A stretch of DNA of 64,000 nt from Sphingobacterium mizutaii (GCF_900187125.1 NZ_LT906468.1:2728001-2792000); one strand, 5' to 3'; shown: positions 54,601-63,755, counted from the first letter of the stretch. The notes: generated by a model not told the origin, from the sequence alone. Translations and numbers: made by a program.

Positions 54601-54639
54601 AGTCGCACTTTCACCCTTGGAGCATCTTTAACCTTTTAA
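51610..54639 (+). CDS. SusC/RagA-family TonB-dependent outer-membrane transporter of the arabinoside PUL
   Basis: A 1009-residue SusC-type protein. After the signal (FLTLPNSSSGVFA) come the carboxypeptidase-D-regulatory-like domain (about 49-118, IQGTVRDEMGKPLSGATI), the SusC box LDAVVVVGYGTQKRDQITT, the plug (INLRGITTLTAGTSPLVIID, IDVLKDGGAAAIYGTRG) and the barrel ending FTLGASLTF. It imports oligosaccharides captured by the SusD protein 11 bases downstream. The divergent two-component system and the GH127-like enzyme suggest an arabinofuranose-containing substrate. Confidence 0.95.
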   Translation: MKKTNSKIYGVSLKCLCLIFLTLPNSSSGVFAGNKSHLISMPASFQQQKRIQGTVRDEMGKPLSGATIRTKLTKNAVSSTADGSFEIEVAKNGDWISVHMLGYQTAEIQVSDRTEINITLKTTSTSLDAVVVVGYGTQKRDQITTSVASVKAEDFIKGAVQDPAQLIRGKVAGLNIVTPDANPVGNSQINLRGITTLTAGTSPLVIIDGVPGSLQSVAPQDIESIDVLKDGGAAAIYGTRGTNGVILITTRKPDGNLEPSIMINSYISSQQINRRLDFMSPEGYRELVAQKKAGAYDYGHSTNWLDEISRNAISQVHNLSISGGSKNTSYLANLNLRDDQGIILKSDNQRIIPRVEVSHQMFDGKLKLTANLTGSQQKYFAGADGSSYRGDVYRNAITYNPTDPLKDEDGNWTEHTDKTNYANPLALLMETKGKNQNTTLRSLGSINYRPIQGLDIMAMGSREIFNSVRGYYETKNHYSTRRDSKNGFASRGTTRREESLMELTANYQRNFGNHDLKGLLGYSWRETNHEDYWMQNWDFPSDDFSYNNIGAGLALSRGEAPQNSYQSSNRLIGYFFRLNYAYKNRYLLMASIRREGSSKFGRNNKYGNFPAISAGWNIKNEGFLMDNQVLSTLKLRASFGITGTEPETPYLSLNRLNFDSNALLNGVWSQVVNVSSNANPNLRWERKQETNLGLDFGFWNNRLTGSIDLYQRKTNDLLFDYSVPTPPYLYNRIRANAASMENKGVEVQLNYSPIMHEKFQWNSSINYSTNRNKLLSLSDKSFQLAAGYFDAGTTEEPIQQSLTRIQIGQPIGNFYGYKSVDIDENGYWIIEGKDGKPKPIADQKAEDKQIIGNGLPKHYLNFNNNFKYGNFDLGISMRGAFGFDILNLPQMFYSAPVMLTRGNILANSYDKIYGKRPLADDQSLNYLSYYIEKGDYWKIDNVTLGYRLNFNQSKIKSMRLYLSGSNLVTITNYSGIDPETPIVGLTPGVDERDRYPSSRTFTLGASLTF

Positions 54640-54650
54640 GCATTAAAAAA

Positions 54651-56237
54651 ATGAAAATCTTAAAATATATATTAATGAGTTCGCTGTTCCTTAGTCTTGG
54701 ATCTTGCGACACTGACCTGAATGAGGTGGTCTATTCAGATATTACTGAAGACTCCTATTCCTATACTGATGCGAATGCAGCCATAGGAATTGTATATGCT
54801 AATATGCGAAGTCTGTTTGGCCACACCAACTTTTATATGGTTCAGGAAACTACCTCCGATGAAATAGTTATGCCTGCTAATCCTTCTGGATGGGATGATG
54901 GTGGAATTTTCAAAACCCTACATTTACATACTTGGAATTCAGAAAATCCTCAATTAATAAACATGTGGAATGTTTTTTACAGAGGGGTAATCAATTCAAA
55001 CCGATTAATTTCTCAACTTGAAAATGACCAGATACAATTAAAAAGTGATCAAAATAAATCACAATATATTTCAGAGATGAGAGCTGCTCGTGCGTTTTTC
55101 TATTGGTTAATTTGCGACAATTTTGGAGACGCACCCTTGGTGACAAACCCTTCTACTGATTTGCCCCAAAAGACCGCTAGAAAGGATATTTTTAAATTTA
55201 TAGAAAAGGAACTCAAGGAATCCATCCCCCAGTTATCGGAAGAAAAAAGCAGCAAAACTTATGGTCGTTTTAACAAATGGGCTGCAAAAACTTTACTTGC
55301 TAACCTGTATTTAAACGCCGAGGTCTATTCCGGCGAAAACAGATGGAGTGATTGCTTAAAGGAGGTGAATGAAATTATTGCCTCCAATAAATTCAGTTTG
55401 GAAAGCAGCTATAAGAATAATTTCATTACGAATAATGAAAATTCCAAAGAAATAGTTTTTGCCATTCCGTTTGATGAAAATAAAGCCGGGGGCTTCTTTG
55501 TTCAACAATTTTCATGGCATGCAGCATTAAGGGATAAAAGGGCTACCCAAAGTACCCCTTGGGGAAGTGGATCCGCAATGGGAGTTTCACAATTTATTGA
55601 CACTTATGACCCTTCTGATAAAAGATTAGAAGATTCCTGGCTGATGGGACAGCAGTATGCTCTAAACGGAACCACAGTTTTAAAAGGGTCATATGATAAA
55701 GCAGGCCAACCCTTAATTTTTACTAAAGACTTGCCTGACGGTCTATTTACAGGAGAATCAGAAGGCTATAGACAAAATAAATTCGAAGTAAAGGTAGGTG
55801 CTCGCTTTGATTTAAGCAATGATTTTCCATTTTTCAGATATGCACAGGTCTTGCTAATAAAAGCCGAGTGCCTACTAAGGTTAGGACAATCCGCCGAAGC
55901 AGTCAAATTAGTTAATCAAGTTCGGGCTAGGAATTTCAGTGATGAAGCTAAAGCAAAGGTAACTGAAGAAAATCTTCTTGGAAATTCAAAATACCAATAT
56001 GGGCTTATCAAAGACTATAAATTAGTTGACAAAGGTAATACAGAAGTTATTAAATACGGTGGTCTACTTGATGAACTAGGTTGGGAGTTTGCTTGGGAAG
56101 CTCAAAGGAGAAGAGATATCATTAGATATGGTGTGTTTACAAAGAAAAGTTGGTTATCACATAAACCCCAAGGTAATGATCGGATAACATTTATGATTCC
56201 ACAAGCAGCTGTAGACGCAAATCCAAATCTTAAATAA
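54651..56237 (+). CDS. SusD/RagB-family surface lipoprotein of the arabinoside PUL
   Basis: A 528-residue lipoprotein (MSSLFLSLGSC, lipobox Cys near residue 19) that binds glycan on the cell surface with SusC. The N-terminal SusD-like domain has ISEMRAARAFFYWLICDNFG, the TPR segments follow (KWAAKTLLANLYLNAEVYSG), and the C-terminal domain has FRYAQVLLIKAECLLRLGQS and FAWEAQRRRDIIRYG. It sits between SusC and the GH127-like enzyme, 22 bases before the latter. Confidence 0.95.
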   Translation: MKILKYILMSSLFLSLGSCDTDLNEVVYSDITEDSYSYTDANAAIGIVYANMRSLFGHTNFYMVQETTSDEIVMPANPSGWDDGGIFKTLHLHTWNSENPQLINMWNVFYRGVINSNRLISQLENDQIQLKSDQNKSQYISEMRAARAFFYWLICDNFGDAPLVTNPSTDLPQKTARKDIFKFIEKELKESIPQLSEEKSSKTYGRFNKWAAKTLLANLYLNAEVYSGENRWSDCLKEVNEIIASNKFSLESSYKNNFITNNENSKEIVFAIPFDENKAGGFFVQQFSWHAALRDKRATQSTPWGSGSAMGVSQFIDTYDPSDKRLEDSWLMGQQYALNGTTVLKGSYDKAGQPLIFTKDLPDGLFTGESEGYRQNKFEVKVGARFDLSNDFPFFRYAQVLLIKAECLLRLGQSAEAVKLVNQVRARNFSDEAKAKVTEENLLGNSKYQYGLIKDYKLVDKGNTEVIKYGGLLDELGWEFAWEAQRRRDIIRYGVFTKKSWLSHKPQGNDRITFMIPQAAVDANPNLK

Positions 56238-56259
56238 TAATTAGAAATAAAAACAGACC

Positions 56260-58287
56260 ATGAAATCTATTTTCAAAATTATGATCCTAATAACTCTAGG
56301 ATTGGTACAAACCACAGCAATTGCAAGAGATAGACCAGGTAATAGGCTAATCAGTGATACAACGAAAGGTTTAAGACAAAATCCTTATATAGAACTTTCA
56401 TTAGGTGAAATAAAACCGAAGGGATGGTTATTGGAAATGTTAAAGCGCCAAAAGTCTGGATTAACTGGTCAATTGGATGTACTCTATCCTGAAGTGATGG
56501 GCGAAAGAAATGGCTGGTTAGGTGGTGATGGTGATCAATGGGAAAGAGGACCATACTGGATAGATGGCCTATTACCTTTAGCCTATATTTTGGAAGATAA
56601 AGAGTTGATCGAAAAAACAAAACCCTGGGTGGAATGGGCAATCAAAAGCCAAAAAGCAGATGGCTATTTTGGGCCATCACAGGATTATGATGAAGAGACT
56701 GGCCTGCAAAGAAACAATAGCCGGGACTGGTGGCCGAAAATGGTCATGTTGAAGGTTTTAAAACAATATTATTCAGCAACTAAAGACAAAAGGGTAATCA
56801 AATTATTGACCAATTACTTTAAATATCAATTGGAACATTTACCGAGCACACGATTGGATAATTGGACCTTTTGGGCTAGATACCGTGGAGCGGAAAACCT
56901 AATGGTGGTTTATTGGCTCTATAATATCACAAAAGACGAATTTTTATTGGACTTAGGGGAAATCATCCATAAACAAACCTTTGATTATACCACAGCTTTT
57001 AACGAAAGGGAAATGCTGACAACAGAAGGAAGTATACATTGTGTCAATCTCGCTCAAGGTATTAAAGCCCCACTGGTTTATTATCAAAGACATCCTGAAG
57101 AAAAGTACAGAAAATCTGTTGAAACTGCCCTAGCTGATATTCGCAAATTCCATGGGATGGCACATGGCATGTTTGGAGGTGATGAAGCACTACATGGAAA
57201 CAATCCAACGCAAGGTTCAGAATTCTGTTCAGCAGTTGAAATGATGTTTTCTATGGAAACTGTCCTACAGATTACAGGAGAAAACAAATATGCCGACCAA
57301 ATCGAAAAAATAGCATTCAATGCTCTACCGGCGCAAGCGACGGATGATTTCATGAATAGACAATATTTCCAACAGGCAAACCAAGTAATGGTGAGTAACC
57401 AGATCAGGAATTTCCAAACCAACCATGATGGAACAGATAATTGTTATGGCTTATTGACCGGATTCCCATGTTGCACGGCCAATATGCATCAAGGCTGGCC
57501 CAAATTTGCCCAAAATCTATGGTATTCAACCGCTGATCATGGTATTGCAGCCCTCCTCTATTCGCCGAATGAGGTGAACACGACAGTTGCCGGCAACATT
57601 GCGGTTAAAATAGTGGAAGAAACTAACTATCCTTTCCAAGAGGACATCAATTTTACCTTCCATTTTGAAAAAGGTGTAAAAAATAGTGAATTCCCATTCC
57701 ATTTAAGGATTCCTTCATGGTGCCAATCTGCTGAAATTAGGATAAATGGTTTACCCGTAAGTTTTAGTCAAAAAGATGGTATTGCTATTTTAAAAAGGAA
57801 ATGGAATAGTAATGATGTTGTGCAATTACACTTGCCCATGAACCTTTATCAAGAAAAATGGGATGAAAACTCAATTAGTATCCAAAGAGGCCCACTTACC
57901 TTTGCTCTAAAAATGGGAGAAAAAATGGAATTAGTCCAAAATGATAATCCCCCAGGATCGTATGGTGGCAAAGAATTTTATGAAATCCACCCTACCACTC
58001 CTTGGAACTATGGGTTAGTCCAAGAACATCGAAAATTTGAAGATAATTTTATTGTTGAATTCAATGACCCTGGAGTGAATTACCCTTGGAATTTAGAAAA
58101 TGCTCCAATCCGAATCAAAACAAAGGCAAAACGTATTCCTTCTTGGCAACTCTATAATGGGATGGCTGGTCCACTCCCCTATAGTGGAACTTATAGAATG
58201 CAAGCCGCAAAAAACACCGAAGAAATCACCTTAGTCCCCTATGGTTGTACACAATTAAGGATTTCACAATTTCCAAGGCTTGATTAA
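56260..58287 (+). CDS. Exported GH127-like beta-L-arabinofuranosidase-domain protein
   Basis: A 675-residue exported enzyme (signal FKIMILITLGLVQTTAIA). The (alpha/alpha)6 barrel of the GH127/DUF1680 family is visible: GGDGDQWERGPYWIDGLLPL, DGYFGPSQDY, RGAENLMVVYWLY, GSEFCSAVEMMFSMET (320-335) with the predicted acid Glu and a Cys, and GFPCCTANMHQGWPK (401-415), the Cys-rich motif that holds the catalytic nucleophile in characterised GH127 enzymes. A C-terminal beta-sandwich follows. Such enzymes release beta-L-arabinofuranose. As the only hydrolase of this locus it indicates the likely target sugar. The operon ends at the terminator 34 bases downstream. Confidence 0.88.
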   Translation: MKSIFKIMILITLGLVQTTAIARDRPGNRLISDTTKGLRQNPYIELSLGEIKPKGWLLEMLKRQKSGLTGQLDVLYPEVMGERNGWLGGDGDQWERGPYWIDGLLPLAYILEDKELIEKTKPWVEWAIKSQKADGYFGPSQDYDEETGLQRNNSRDWWPKMVMLKVLKQYYSATKDKRVIKLLTNYFKYQLEHLPSTRLDNWTFWARYRGAENLMVVYWLYNITKDEFLLDLGEIIHKQTFDYTTAFNEREMLTTEGSIHCVNLAQGIKAPLVYYQRHPEEKYRKSVETALADIRKFHGMAHGMFGGDEALHGNNPTQGSEFCSAVEMMFSMETVLQITGENKYADQIEKIAFNALPAQATDDFMNRQYFQQANQVMVSNQIRNFQTNHDGTDNCYGLLTGFPCCTANMHQGWPKFAQNLWYSTADHGIAALLYSPNEVNTTVAGNIAVKIVEETNYPFQEDINFTFHFEKGVKNSEFPFHLRIPSWCQSAEIRINGLPVSFSQKDGIAILKRKWNSNDVVQLHLPMNLYQEKWDENSISIQRGPLTFALKMGEKMELVQNDNPPGSYGGKEFYEIHPTTPWNYGLVQEHRKFEDNFIVEFNDPGVNYPWNLENAPIRIKTKAKRIPSWQLYNGMAGPLPYSGTYRMQAAKNTEEITLVPYGCTQLRISQFPRLD

Positions 58288-58320
58288 TGAATTCCCAATA
58301 ATAAATAGTAAATAATGTTG

Positions 58321-58352
58321 CTCCTAGTCTATTAGTAGACTAGGAGTTTTTT
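58321..58352 (+). terminator. Terminator of the arabinoside PUL operon
   Basis: The 11-base stem CTCCTAGTCTA / TAGACTAGGAG with a 4-base loop is followed by TTTTTT on the plus strand. Confidence 0.9.
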
Positions 58353-58376
58353 GCTTTCACAATAAATATTACACAC

Positions 58377-59141
58377 ATGAAAAAAATATTATTCCTAATT
58401 CTATTTAATTTATTTCAACATGCAAATGCTCAAAACCATCCTGAAAACCATGAAAAGCTTATGGATAATTTAGCCAGTCAAATTAAGCATGATACCATCA
58501 ATATAGGTTTCCTTTTATTTGATGGTGCTGTTTTACAAGATTTTGCCGGACCTATGGAAGTTTTTTCAAAAGCAAAATCCTTAAGTCATGGCAAATACAA
58601 AACTTTTAGTATTGGTTTAGAAAATAAGATCATAAAACTTGACAATGAAATGTTAGTGGTGGAAACAGAATACATCCTTGCGAACGCCCCTAAGATTGAT
58701 TATTTAATAATTCCTGGAGCCAATATGAAAAAAATAGAAGAAATCTTGGCTAACTCAAGTTTAATGGAGAAATTTAAAAAAGCGATGTCGGGAAAAAATC
58801 AAAATATCATTTCCGTATGTACAGCTGCTTATTTATTGGCAAAATCAGATATGCTGAACAATAAAAAAACAACCACTCACTTTTTTGTTGCACAAGACTT
58901 TAAGGAACGATTTCCAAAGGTAAATTTAATTACAGATGTTCGTTTTGTAGAAGATGGTAATATTATCAGTTCTTCTGGAGTAACATCAGGCATTGATGCA
59001 GCACTATATTTAGTGGAGAAACTCAGCGGACAAAAAATGCGTGCAATGATCAATAGAGCTTTACAACATGATTTTAAAATTGAAGATAAATGGCCAGTCC
59101 CTCCTAATGGCATGAGATATAAGATGAACAATCATGAATAA
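58377..59141 (+). CDS. Exported DJ-1/PfpI-family protein
   Basis: A 254-residue protein of the ThiJ/PfpI (GATase1-like) group. A signal peptide (ILFLILFNLFQHANAQ) is followed by the flavodoxin-like fold: INIGFLLFDGAVLQDFAGPM, IDYLIIPGAN, the nucleophile-elbow Cys in ISVCTAAYLLA (Cys148), the partner His in TTTHFF (His168), and SSGVTSGIDAALYLVE. The layout is that of the N-terminal domain of GlxA-type regulators, here exported and without the AraC domain. It overlaps the next gene (Crp/Fnr remnant) by 8 bases. Confidence 0.85.
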   Translation: MKKILFLILFNLFQHANAQNHPENHEKLMDNLASQIKHDTINIGFLLFDGAVLQDFAGPMEVFSKAKSLSHGKYKTFSIGLENKIIKLDNEMLVVETEYILANAPKIDYLIIPGANMKKIEEILANSSLMEKFKKAMSGKNQNIISVCTAAYLLAKSDMLNNKKTTTHFFVAQDFKERFPKVNLITDVRFVEDGNIISSSGVTSGIDAALYLVEKLSGQKMRAMINRALQHDFKIEDKWPVPPNGMRYKMNNHE

Positions 59142-59500
59142 TTTCATTGAATACATAAACCAATTTGAAGAGTTCTCCACAGAACAAATTGATTTTGTAC
59201 AGCAAAAGGCCTCTTATTTAGATCTGAAAAAAGACGAATATTTTATTGAGGCTGGGCGGGTTTTTAAATCTGTCGGAATTATCCTCGAAGGGATAATGAG
59301 GATTTGTTATTTCGATAACAAAGGAAATGAAATCACAAAGATATTCTTAGAGCCGGTCCATCTCTTGTTGGGAATGGAAAATGTTCCATCTTCTGAATAT
59401 ATTCAGGCAATAACAGATTGCAAGATGCTGGTTTTTAAACTGGAAGATTGGAAAGAAATAAATCAAGTTATTCCAAATTGGGAAGGAATGGTCCAGAAAT
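59134..59500 (+). pseudogene. Truncated Crp/Fnr-family regulator (cNMP domain only)
   Basis: The first ~122 residues are a Crp/Fnr effector domain (FEEFSTEQIDFVQQKASYLD, YFIEAGRVFKSVGIILEGIM, ICYFDNKGNEITKIF). After VIPNWEGMVQK the frame runs into DNA belonging to an aldo/keto reductase in another frame and ends at 59598. The dimer helix and DNA-binding domain (about 70 residues) are missing. It probably once regulated the PfpI-family gene it overlaps by 8 bases. A deletion fused it to the next gene. Confidence 0.8.
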
Positions 59501-60095
59501 CATGGGTAAGTTTATTGATGAAGGAAAAATCATGGGTTGGGGACAATCACAGCCCCAAGCTCATGAAATTATCAATGCCCACAAGATTACTCCATTAACC
59601 TGTATCCAAAGCGAATATTCGATGATGGCAAGGCAGTTTGAAAAAGAAATCATCCCGCTTTGCAATGAATTAAAAATTGGATTTGTTGCTTTTTCACCAC
59701 TCGCAGGAGGTTTTTTATCTGGAAAAATCACTTCCAAAAGTACTTTTGAAGGTTTTGATGCCAGAAGGGTAATCAATCGATATGAAGAGAAAAACATGCT
59801 TGCAAATGAACCACTTCTAGATTTATTAAACAGCTTTGCCAGAAAAAAGGCAGCGACCCCTGCACAGATTTCTCTAGCTTCGATGTTGCAAAAAAACCAG
59901 AATATGGTAGCCATTCCTGGTGCTAAGAAATTGAACATGATCAAAGAAAATTTTGATGGATCTGAAATATCCTTCACTGATGAAGAATTTAAATTATTGG
60001 ATGATGAAATCTCAAAGATTCCAATTTTTGGAAATCGAAGGGATGAAGATATTGCTAAACTTAGGGATTTGATTTCAATGGATTCCCGATCTTAA
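59497..60095 (+). pseudogene. Aldo/keto reductase, N-terminally deleted
   Basis: The frame resumes inside an AKR at KFIDEGKIMGWGQSQPQAHE, followed by TCIQSEYSMMARQFEKEIIP, VAFSPLAGGFLSG and VAIPGAKKLNMIKENFDG, down to a normal C terminus. The catalytic tetrad (Asp, Tyr, Lys, His), which lies in the first ~120 residues, is absent, so this cannot be an active reductase. The junction with the Crp/Fnr gene is at about 59495-59500. An intact relative of the same family is at 2744-3868. Confidence 0.85.
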
Positions 60096-60261
60096 TTCTG
60101 TTAATAAGTCAGCAATTTGTGGTTCTTTTCCTGGTTAAATTTATGAGTTTAAACAACAAATTGATTAGCTCAACTCATCTATCTTTCTTAAAACATTTAA
60201 TAAAGCAGCCTGTTTTTTAAGAGTATAAGAAACAGAGTTTTAAAATTTAAATGATTAAACG

Positions 60262-60813
60262 ATGAGTATGTTAGAAGATTTGAAACTAAAGAAAGACCTG
60301 ATTATTGCCAATTTCAAGGAAGCAGCTAACGATGGTTATGACCATTCGATTGAGTCAGCGGGAAAAAAAGGTCTTCGTTCTGGCCGTGTGTCTGAACTGA
60401 CAGCTATTGCAGATTTAAAACCTGGAGGTGGAGAGCGATTAAAGAAAATCATGGAGATTGCCGATGGTAATCTTGGAGGAGCAACACGCGTAGGTACCTT
60501 ACATGACCTACGGATCGTCCTATTGGATAATGACAGTAAAATACTGTTCTGCACAGCCTATGATGGCGATTGGGATGCATATATCGATGATTTTGCGACC
60601 AAAATCCCTGAATTGATGGATATCATCTTTGGCAATGTAGAAGGCTGGCCAGGCATCAAGGATCCAAGTGTTAAACAATTTATCATTGACCATCAGATAA
60701 CGGCAACCGGCTGGTATGTTGGTGTCCCACATTTAACGGTCAATGACATTCGTAGACAAGATAAGATCGTATCTGGATTGAATAAGGTGATTGATGAGGC
60801 AAATAAGAGTTAA
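60262..60813 (+). CDS. DyP-peroxidase companion protein
   Basis: A 183-residue cytoplasmic protein with the segment GTLHDLRIVLLDNDSKILFC, then AYDGDWDAYIDDF, FGNVEGWPG and a final HQITATGWYVGVPHLTVNDI. This pattern resembles a domain I associate with DyP-type peroxidase and catalase neighbourhoods and fusions, with no defined activity. The DyP peroxidase gene starts 3 bases after its stop, which supports a joint function in peroxide chemistry or in delivering a substrate. Confidence 0.65.
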   Translation: MSMLEDLKLKKDLIIANFKEAANDGYDHSIESAGKKGLRSGRVSELTAIADLKPGGGERLKKIMEIADGNLGGATRVGTLHDLRIVLLDNDSKILFCTAYDGDWDAYIDDFATKIPELMDIIFGNVEGWPGIKDPSVKQFIIDHQITATGWYVGVPHLTVNDIRRQDKIVSGLNKVIDEANKS

Positions 60814-60816
60814 GAT

Positions 60817-62169
60817 ATGGCATTTGAGATATTAAAAAGGATTTTCAACCCGAATAAGGTTGAAATAGAATTGGACGATATCCAATCCATGATTCTGAGG
60901 AGTCGTCCTATCCCCTACTATGGCACCATGGCGGCCATCCGAATCAAGTCTGCAGAGGCTGGTAAAGAATTGGTCAAAGCCGTTTTACCTTTGGTCCATT
61001 CTGCCCAAGATTGGGATAAAAACGAAGGTGCGACTGTATTTTTAACCTTTACCTACAAAGGGTTGGAAGCTTTGGGTTTGCCTAAGGAATCTTTGGACTC
61101 TTTCCCTGAATCCTTTAAGGAAGGTATGGCTGCTCGAGCCAAGTTTTTAAAGGACATTGATGTCAATGATCCCAAGCATTGGGAAAAGGCGTTTAAGCAG
61201 GAGATCCATGTCGCGGCAGCTGTAATCGCAGATTCGAAGGAGGCTTGGCAAGCATTATTGCAAGAGTTTAGAAAGGAGCTGGAGGGCAAATCTGGTATTG
61301 AGATCTTGTTTCAACATGATTTTGGAGCGACAGAAGAAGTCAAAAATGTTTTCGGGTTTAGAGATGGCATCAGCAATCCTGAGATTGAAGGCAGCGGGAT
61401 TGAGTTACCTGCAAGCTATGATCGACCAATCAAAGCAGGTGAATTTATTTTAGGATACCCTGGCGAAGCCGGTGTAGTAGCCCCTTTCCCTCAACCCGAA
61501 GTTTTGGGAAAGAACGGTTCTTTCTTGGCTGTACGAAAATACCAAAGCCAAGTTGCAGAGTTCAATAAGTTTATCAAAGAAAACAGCAATAGTCCTGAGG
61601 AAGGCGAATTATTGGCAGCAAAAACGGTTGGCCGTTGGCGCAGTGGTGCTCCTTTGGTATTGAGTCCTGATGAGGATGATAAAGAATTGGGTGCGAACAT
61701 GCACAAGAACAATGACTTTTCATTCAAACATGATGAATATGGAAAGAAATGTCCTTTCTCCTCCCATATCCGCAGGATGAATCCAAGGGATTCTAAAAAC
61801 TTCGTTATGGAAGATGTTCGCTTGCACCGTATCATCCGTAAGAGTGTCACTTTTGGGGATATAGTTCCACCGGAAGTCACCAAGAATGATGGCAAGGAAC
61901 GTGGCCAATATTTTCTTGCCATCAGTGCCGATGCAATGGGGACCATGGAATTCTTACAAGGCCAATGGGTCAATGACGGGAATTCCCAAAACTTGGGAAC
62001 CGAAACGGATCCTCTGATCTCTGTTCAAAAAGATGGCTTATTTACCGTTCCTGCTGACCCCATGGTCAAACGATACCATAATCTCCAAACTTACAATATT
62101 GTAAAAGGCGGCGAGTATTGTTTTATCCCAAGTCTTTCTGCTTTGAAATGGATCAGCGAATTGGCATAA
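60817..62169 (+). CDS. DyP-type haem peroxidase
   Basis: A 450-residue dye-decolorizing peroxidase. The GXXDG-type motif FGFRDGISNP (179-188) supplies the catalytic Asp (183), and the proximal haem ligand is His317 in SSHIRRMNPRD. Ferredoxin-like folds flank it, and the C-terminal part has HNLQTYNIVKGGEYCFIPS. There is no Tat signal, so it acts in the cytoplasm or is packaged with a partner; no encapsulin gene is in the window. It oxidises substrates with hydrogen peroxide. Confidence 0.92.
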   Translation: MAFEILKRIFNPNKVEIELDDIQSMILRSRPIPYYGTMAAIRIKSAEAGKELVKAVLPLVHSAQDWDKNEGATVFLTFTYKGLEALGLPKESLDSFPESFKEGMAARAKFLKDIDVNDPKHWEKAFKQEIHVAAAVIADSKEAWQALLQEFRKELEGKSGIEILFQHDFGATEEVKNVFGFRDGISNPEIEGSGIELPASYDRPIKAGEFILGYPGEAGVVAPFPQPEVLGKNGSFLAVRKYQSQVAEFNKFIKENSNSPEEGELLAAKTVGRWRSGAPLVLSPDEDDKELGANMHKNNDFSFKHDEYGKKCPFSSHIRRMNPRDSKNFVMEDVRLHRIIRKSVTFGDIVPPEVTKNDGKERGQYFLAISADAMGTMEFLQGQWVNDGNSQNLGTETDPLISVQKDGLFTVPADPMVKRYHNLQTYNIVKGGEYCFIPSLSALKWISELA

Positions 62170-62208
62170 AACATCACACAAAATTTAATAAACGCTAAAC
62201 TATAGAAC

Positions 62209-63348
62209 ATGAACAAGGAGTATATAAAATATAACCCTGATCTGGAGGAGATCCCCGAGAATTTCGAAGAATATATGTCAACGATCAACAAGGATATCCA
62301 AAACTACATCCAGGAAACCAAGAAACTGAGTAATATCAACCATTATACCCGTGATGCACATGCCAATGGTTATGCTGCCTTGCGGGCCGAATTTGAGATC
62401 TTGGGAAATTTAGCTCCCGAATTGGCCCAAGGAGTCTATGCGCAAGCCGGAAAACATGAAGCGGTTATCCGTTTTTCCAATGGATCTTCCCGAGTATTGC
62501 CGGATAAATTAAGCGGAAATGCCCAAGGAATGGCCATCAAGGTATTTGATATCCCTGGGACAAAGATGGCACCCAATGAAGCGGACTCCCCCAATATGGA
62601 TTTTAACCTGATTAATAATCCGGTATTCTTTTGCAATACGGCAGAACATTATGTCTTTATTTCCAAGCTCTTTTTAAAGCTTACGGATTTCTTTGAAAAA
62701 GGTGCATTAGGGAAACTGGAATTTGCAGCTTTATGGGCAACAGAAAACAAAAAAGCATTTCCTAATTGGGAAGCACTCAAGGAATTGAATGCCCTAAAAA
62801 CCTTTGAAAAGATTCCTGCCATCAATAGTTTTCTCTATGAATTCTATAGCATGGGTGCAGTCAGGCATGGCGATTATATGGCGAAGATTCGGGTGATACC
62901 TACATCGGAAACCAAACAAAAGATCCAAGAGAAAGAAGTCAATATTGAATTAGAAGATTGGCCATATCGCGCTTCCATTATTAAGGAGATTGCTAAAAAC
63001 GACCTGACATTTGAACTGCAGGTACAACTGTGCAATGATCTAGACAAACTGCCAATCAATGATTTAACGGTGGAATGGGACCAGGAGCTTTCTCCATTTC
63101 AAACAGTAGCCAAAATTACGATATTTCAACAGGAAGTCCCTAAAGATGGAAACTTTGAGATCATGGAAAACTTATCCTTCACCCCTTTCAGAACGATTGA
63201 GGCAAATAGTCCAATCGGAAATTTGCAAAGGACCAGACAACAGGCTTATGTCACTTCATCGACGAGTCGACATGCTCTCAATCATAAGAAAAAAATAGAA
63301 CCCAAAAATTTAAAAGAAGCATTTGACCCAAGCTTTTATAATTTGTAA
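62209..63348 (+). CDS. Catalase-family haem protein
   Basis: A 379-residue protein of the catalase-core superfamily, short form. The distal His is likely His51 in YTRDAHANGYAALRAEFEI; AVIRFSNGSSRVLPD and GNAQGMAIKVFDIPGTK follow, then DFNLINNPVFFCNTAEHYVF. A proximal Tyr may be in FLYEFYSMGAVRHGDYMA. It is the third gene of the peroxide operon, 39 bases after the DyP gene. Members of this short family act as catalase-related peroxidases or allene-oxide-synthase-like enzymes. It ends at a strong terminator. Confidence 0.85.
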   Translation: MNKEYIKYNPDLEEIPENFEEYMSTINKDIQNYIQETKKLSNINHYTRDAHANGYAALRAEFEILGNLAPELAQGVYAQAGKHEAVIRFSNGSSRVLPDKLSGNAQGMAIKVFDIPGTKMAPNEADSPNMDFNLINNPVFFCNTAEHYVFISKLFLKLTDFFEKGALGKLEFAALWATENKKAFPNWEALKELNALKTFEKIPAINSFLYEFYSMGAVRHGDYMAKIRVIPTSETKQKIQEKEVNIELEDWPYRASIIKEIAKNDLTFELQVQLCNDLDKLPINDLTVEWDQELSPFQTVAKITIFQQEVPKDGNFEIMENLSFTPFRTIEANSPIGNLQRTRQQAYVTSSTSRHALNHKKKIEPKNLKEAFDPSFYNL

Positions 63349-63356
63349 ATTTTAAG

Positions 63357-63389
63357 ATCGCGATAAATTGGTTTATCGCGATTTTTTTT
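63357..63389 (+). terminator. Terminator of the peroxidase/catalase operon
   Basis: The 11-base stem ATCGCGATAAA / TTTATCGCGAT with a 4-base loop is followed by eight T. Confidence 0.9.
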
Positions 63390-63640
63390 GATTTGTTTGG
63401 AAATGAATTGTTCTCCTATAAAAGGAATGATCTCGGGATTTCACATACCTAATCAATTAAAATATTAAAGATTGCATTGGCGAACTTTCCTTAATCTTCT
63501 TTCCCCCTTGCTGTCATCCTGACATCGGAAGGATCTCGGAACTATACAAGACAAATATTTGAATATTAAAAATTTAAATAAGCGAACAGGTCATCCATCT
63601 TCGATGGACGATGGCAAGAACGTGTGGGACATTTACGTAC

Positions 63641-63755
63641 AGATTCTTCACTAATCGTTCAGAATTAGAAGTGTCTCAGAGAGGGATTCAGAGCGAAGCG
63701 AAGAATCTATTTTTTTATTTTTTTAGGAATTGTTGTCATCTCGAATCGTAAGATG
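63641..63755 (+). repeat. Dispersed hairpin element E
   Basis: The AGATTCTTCACTAATCGTTC ... GCGAAGAATCT inverted repeat (63641-63708) is followed by T-rich sequence and ATCTCGAATCGTAAGATGAG, as near 1.5, 8.2 and 12.6 kb. The rest of 63390-63640 shows no gene. Confidence 0.78.
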
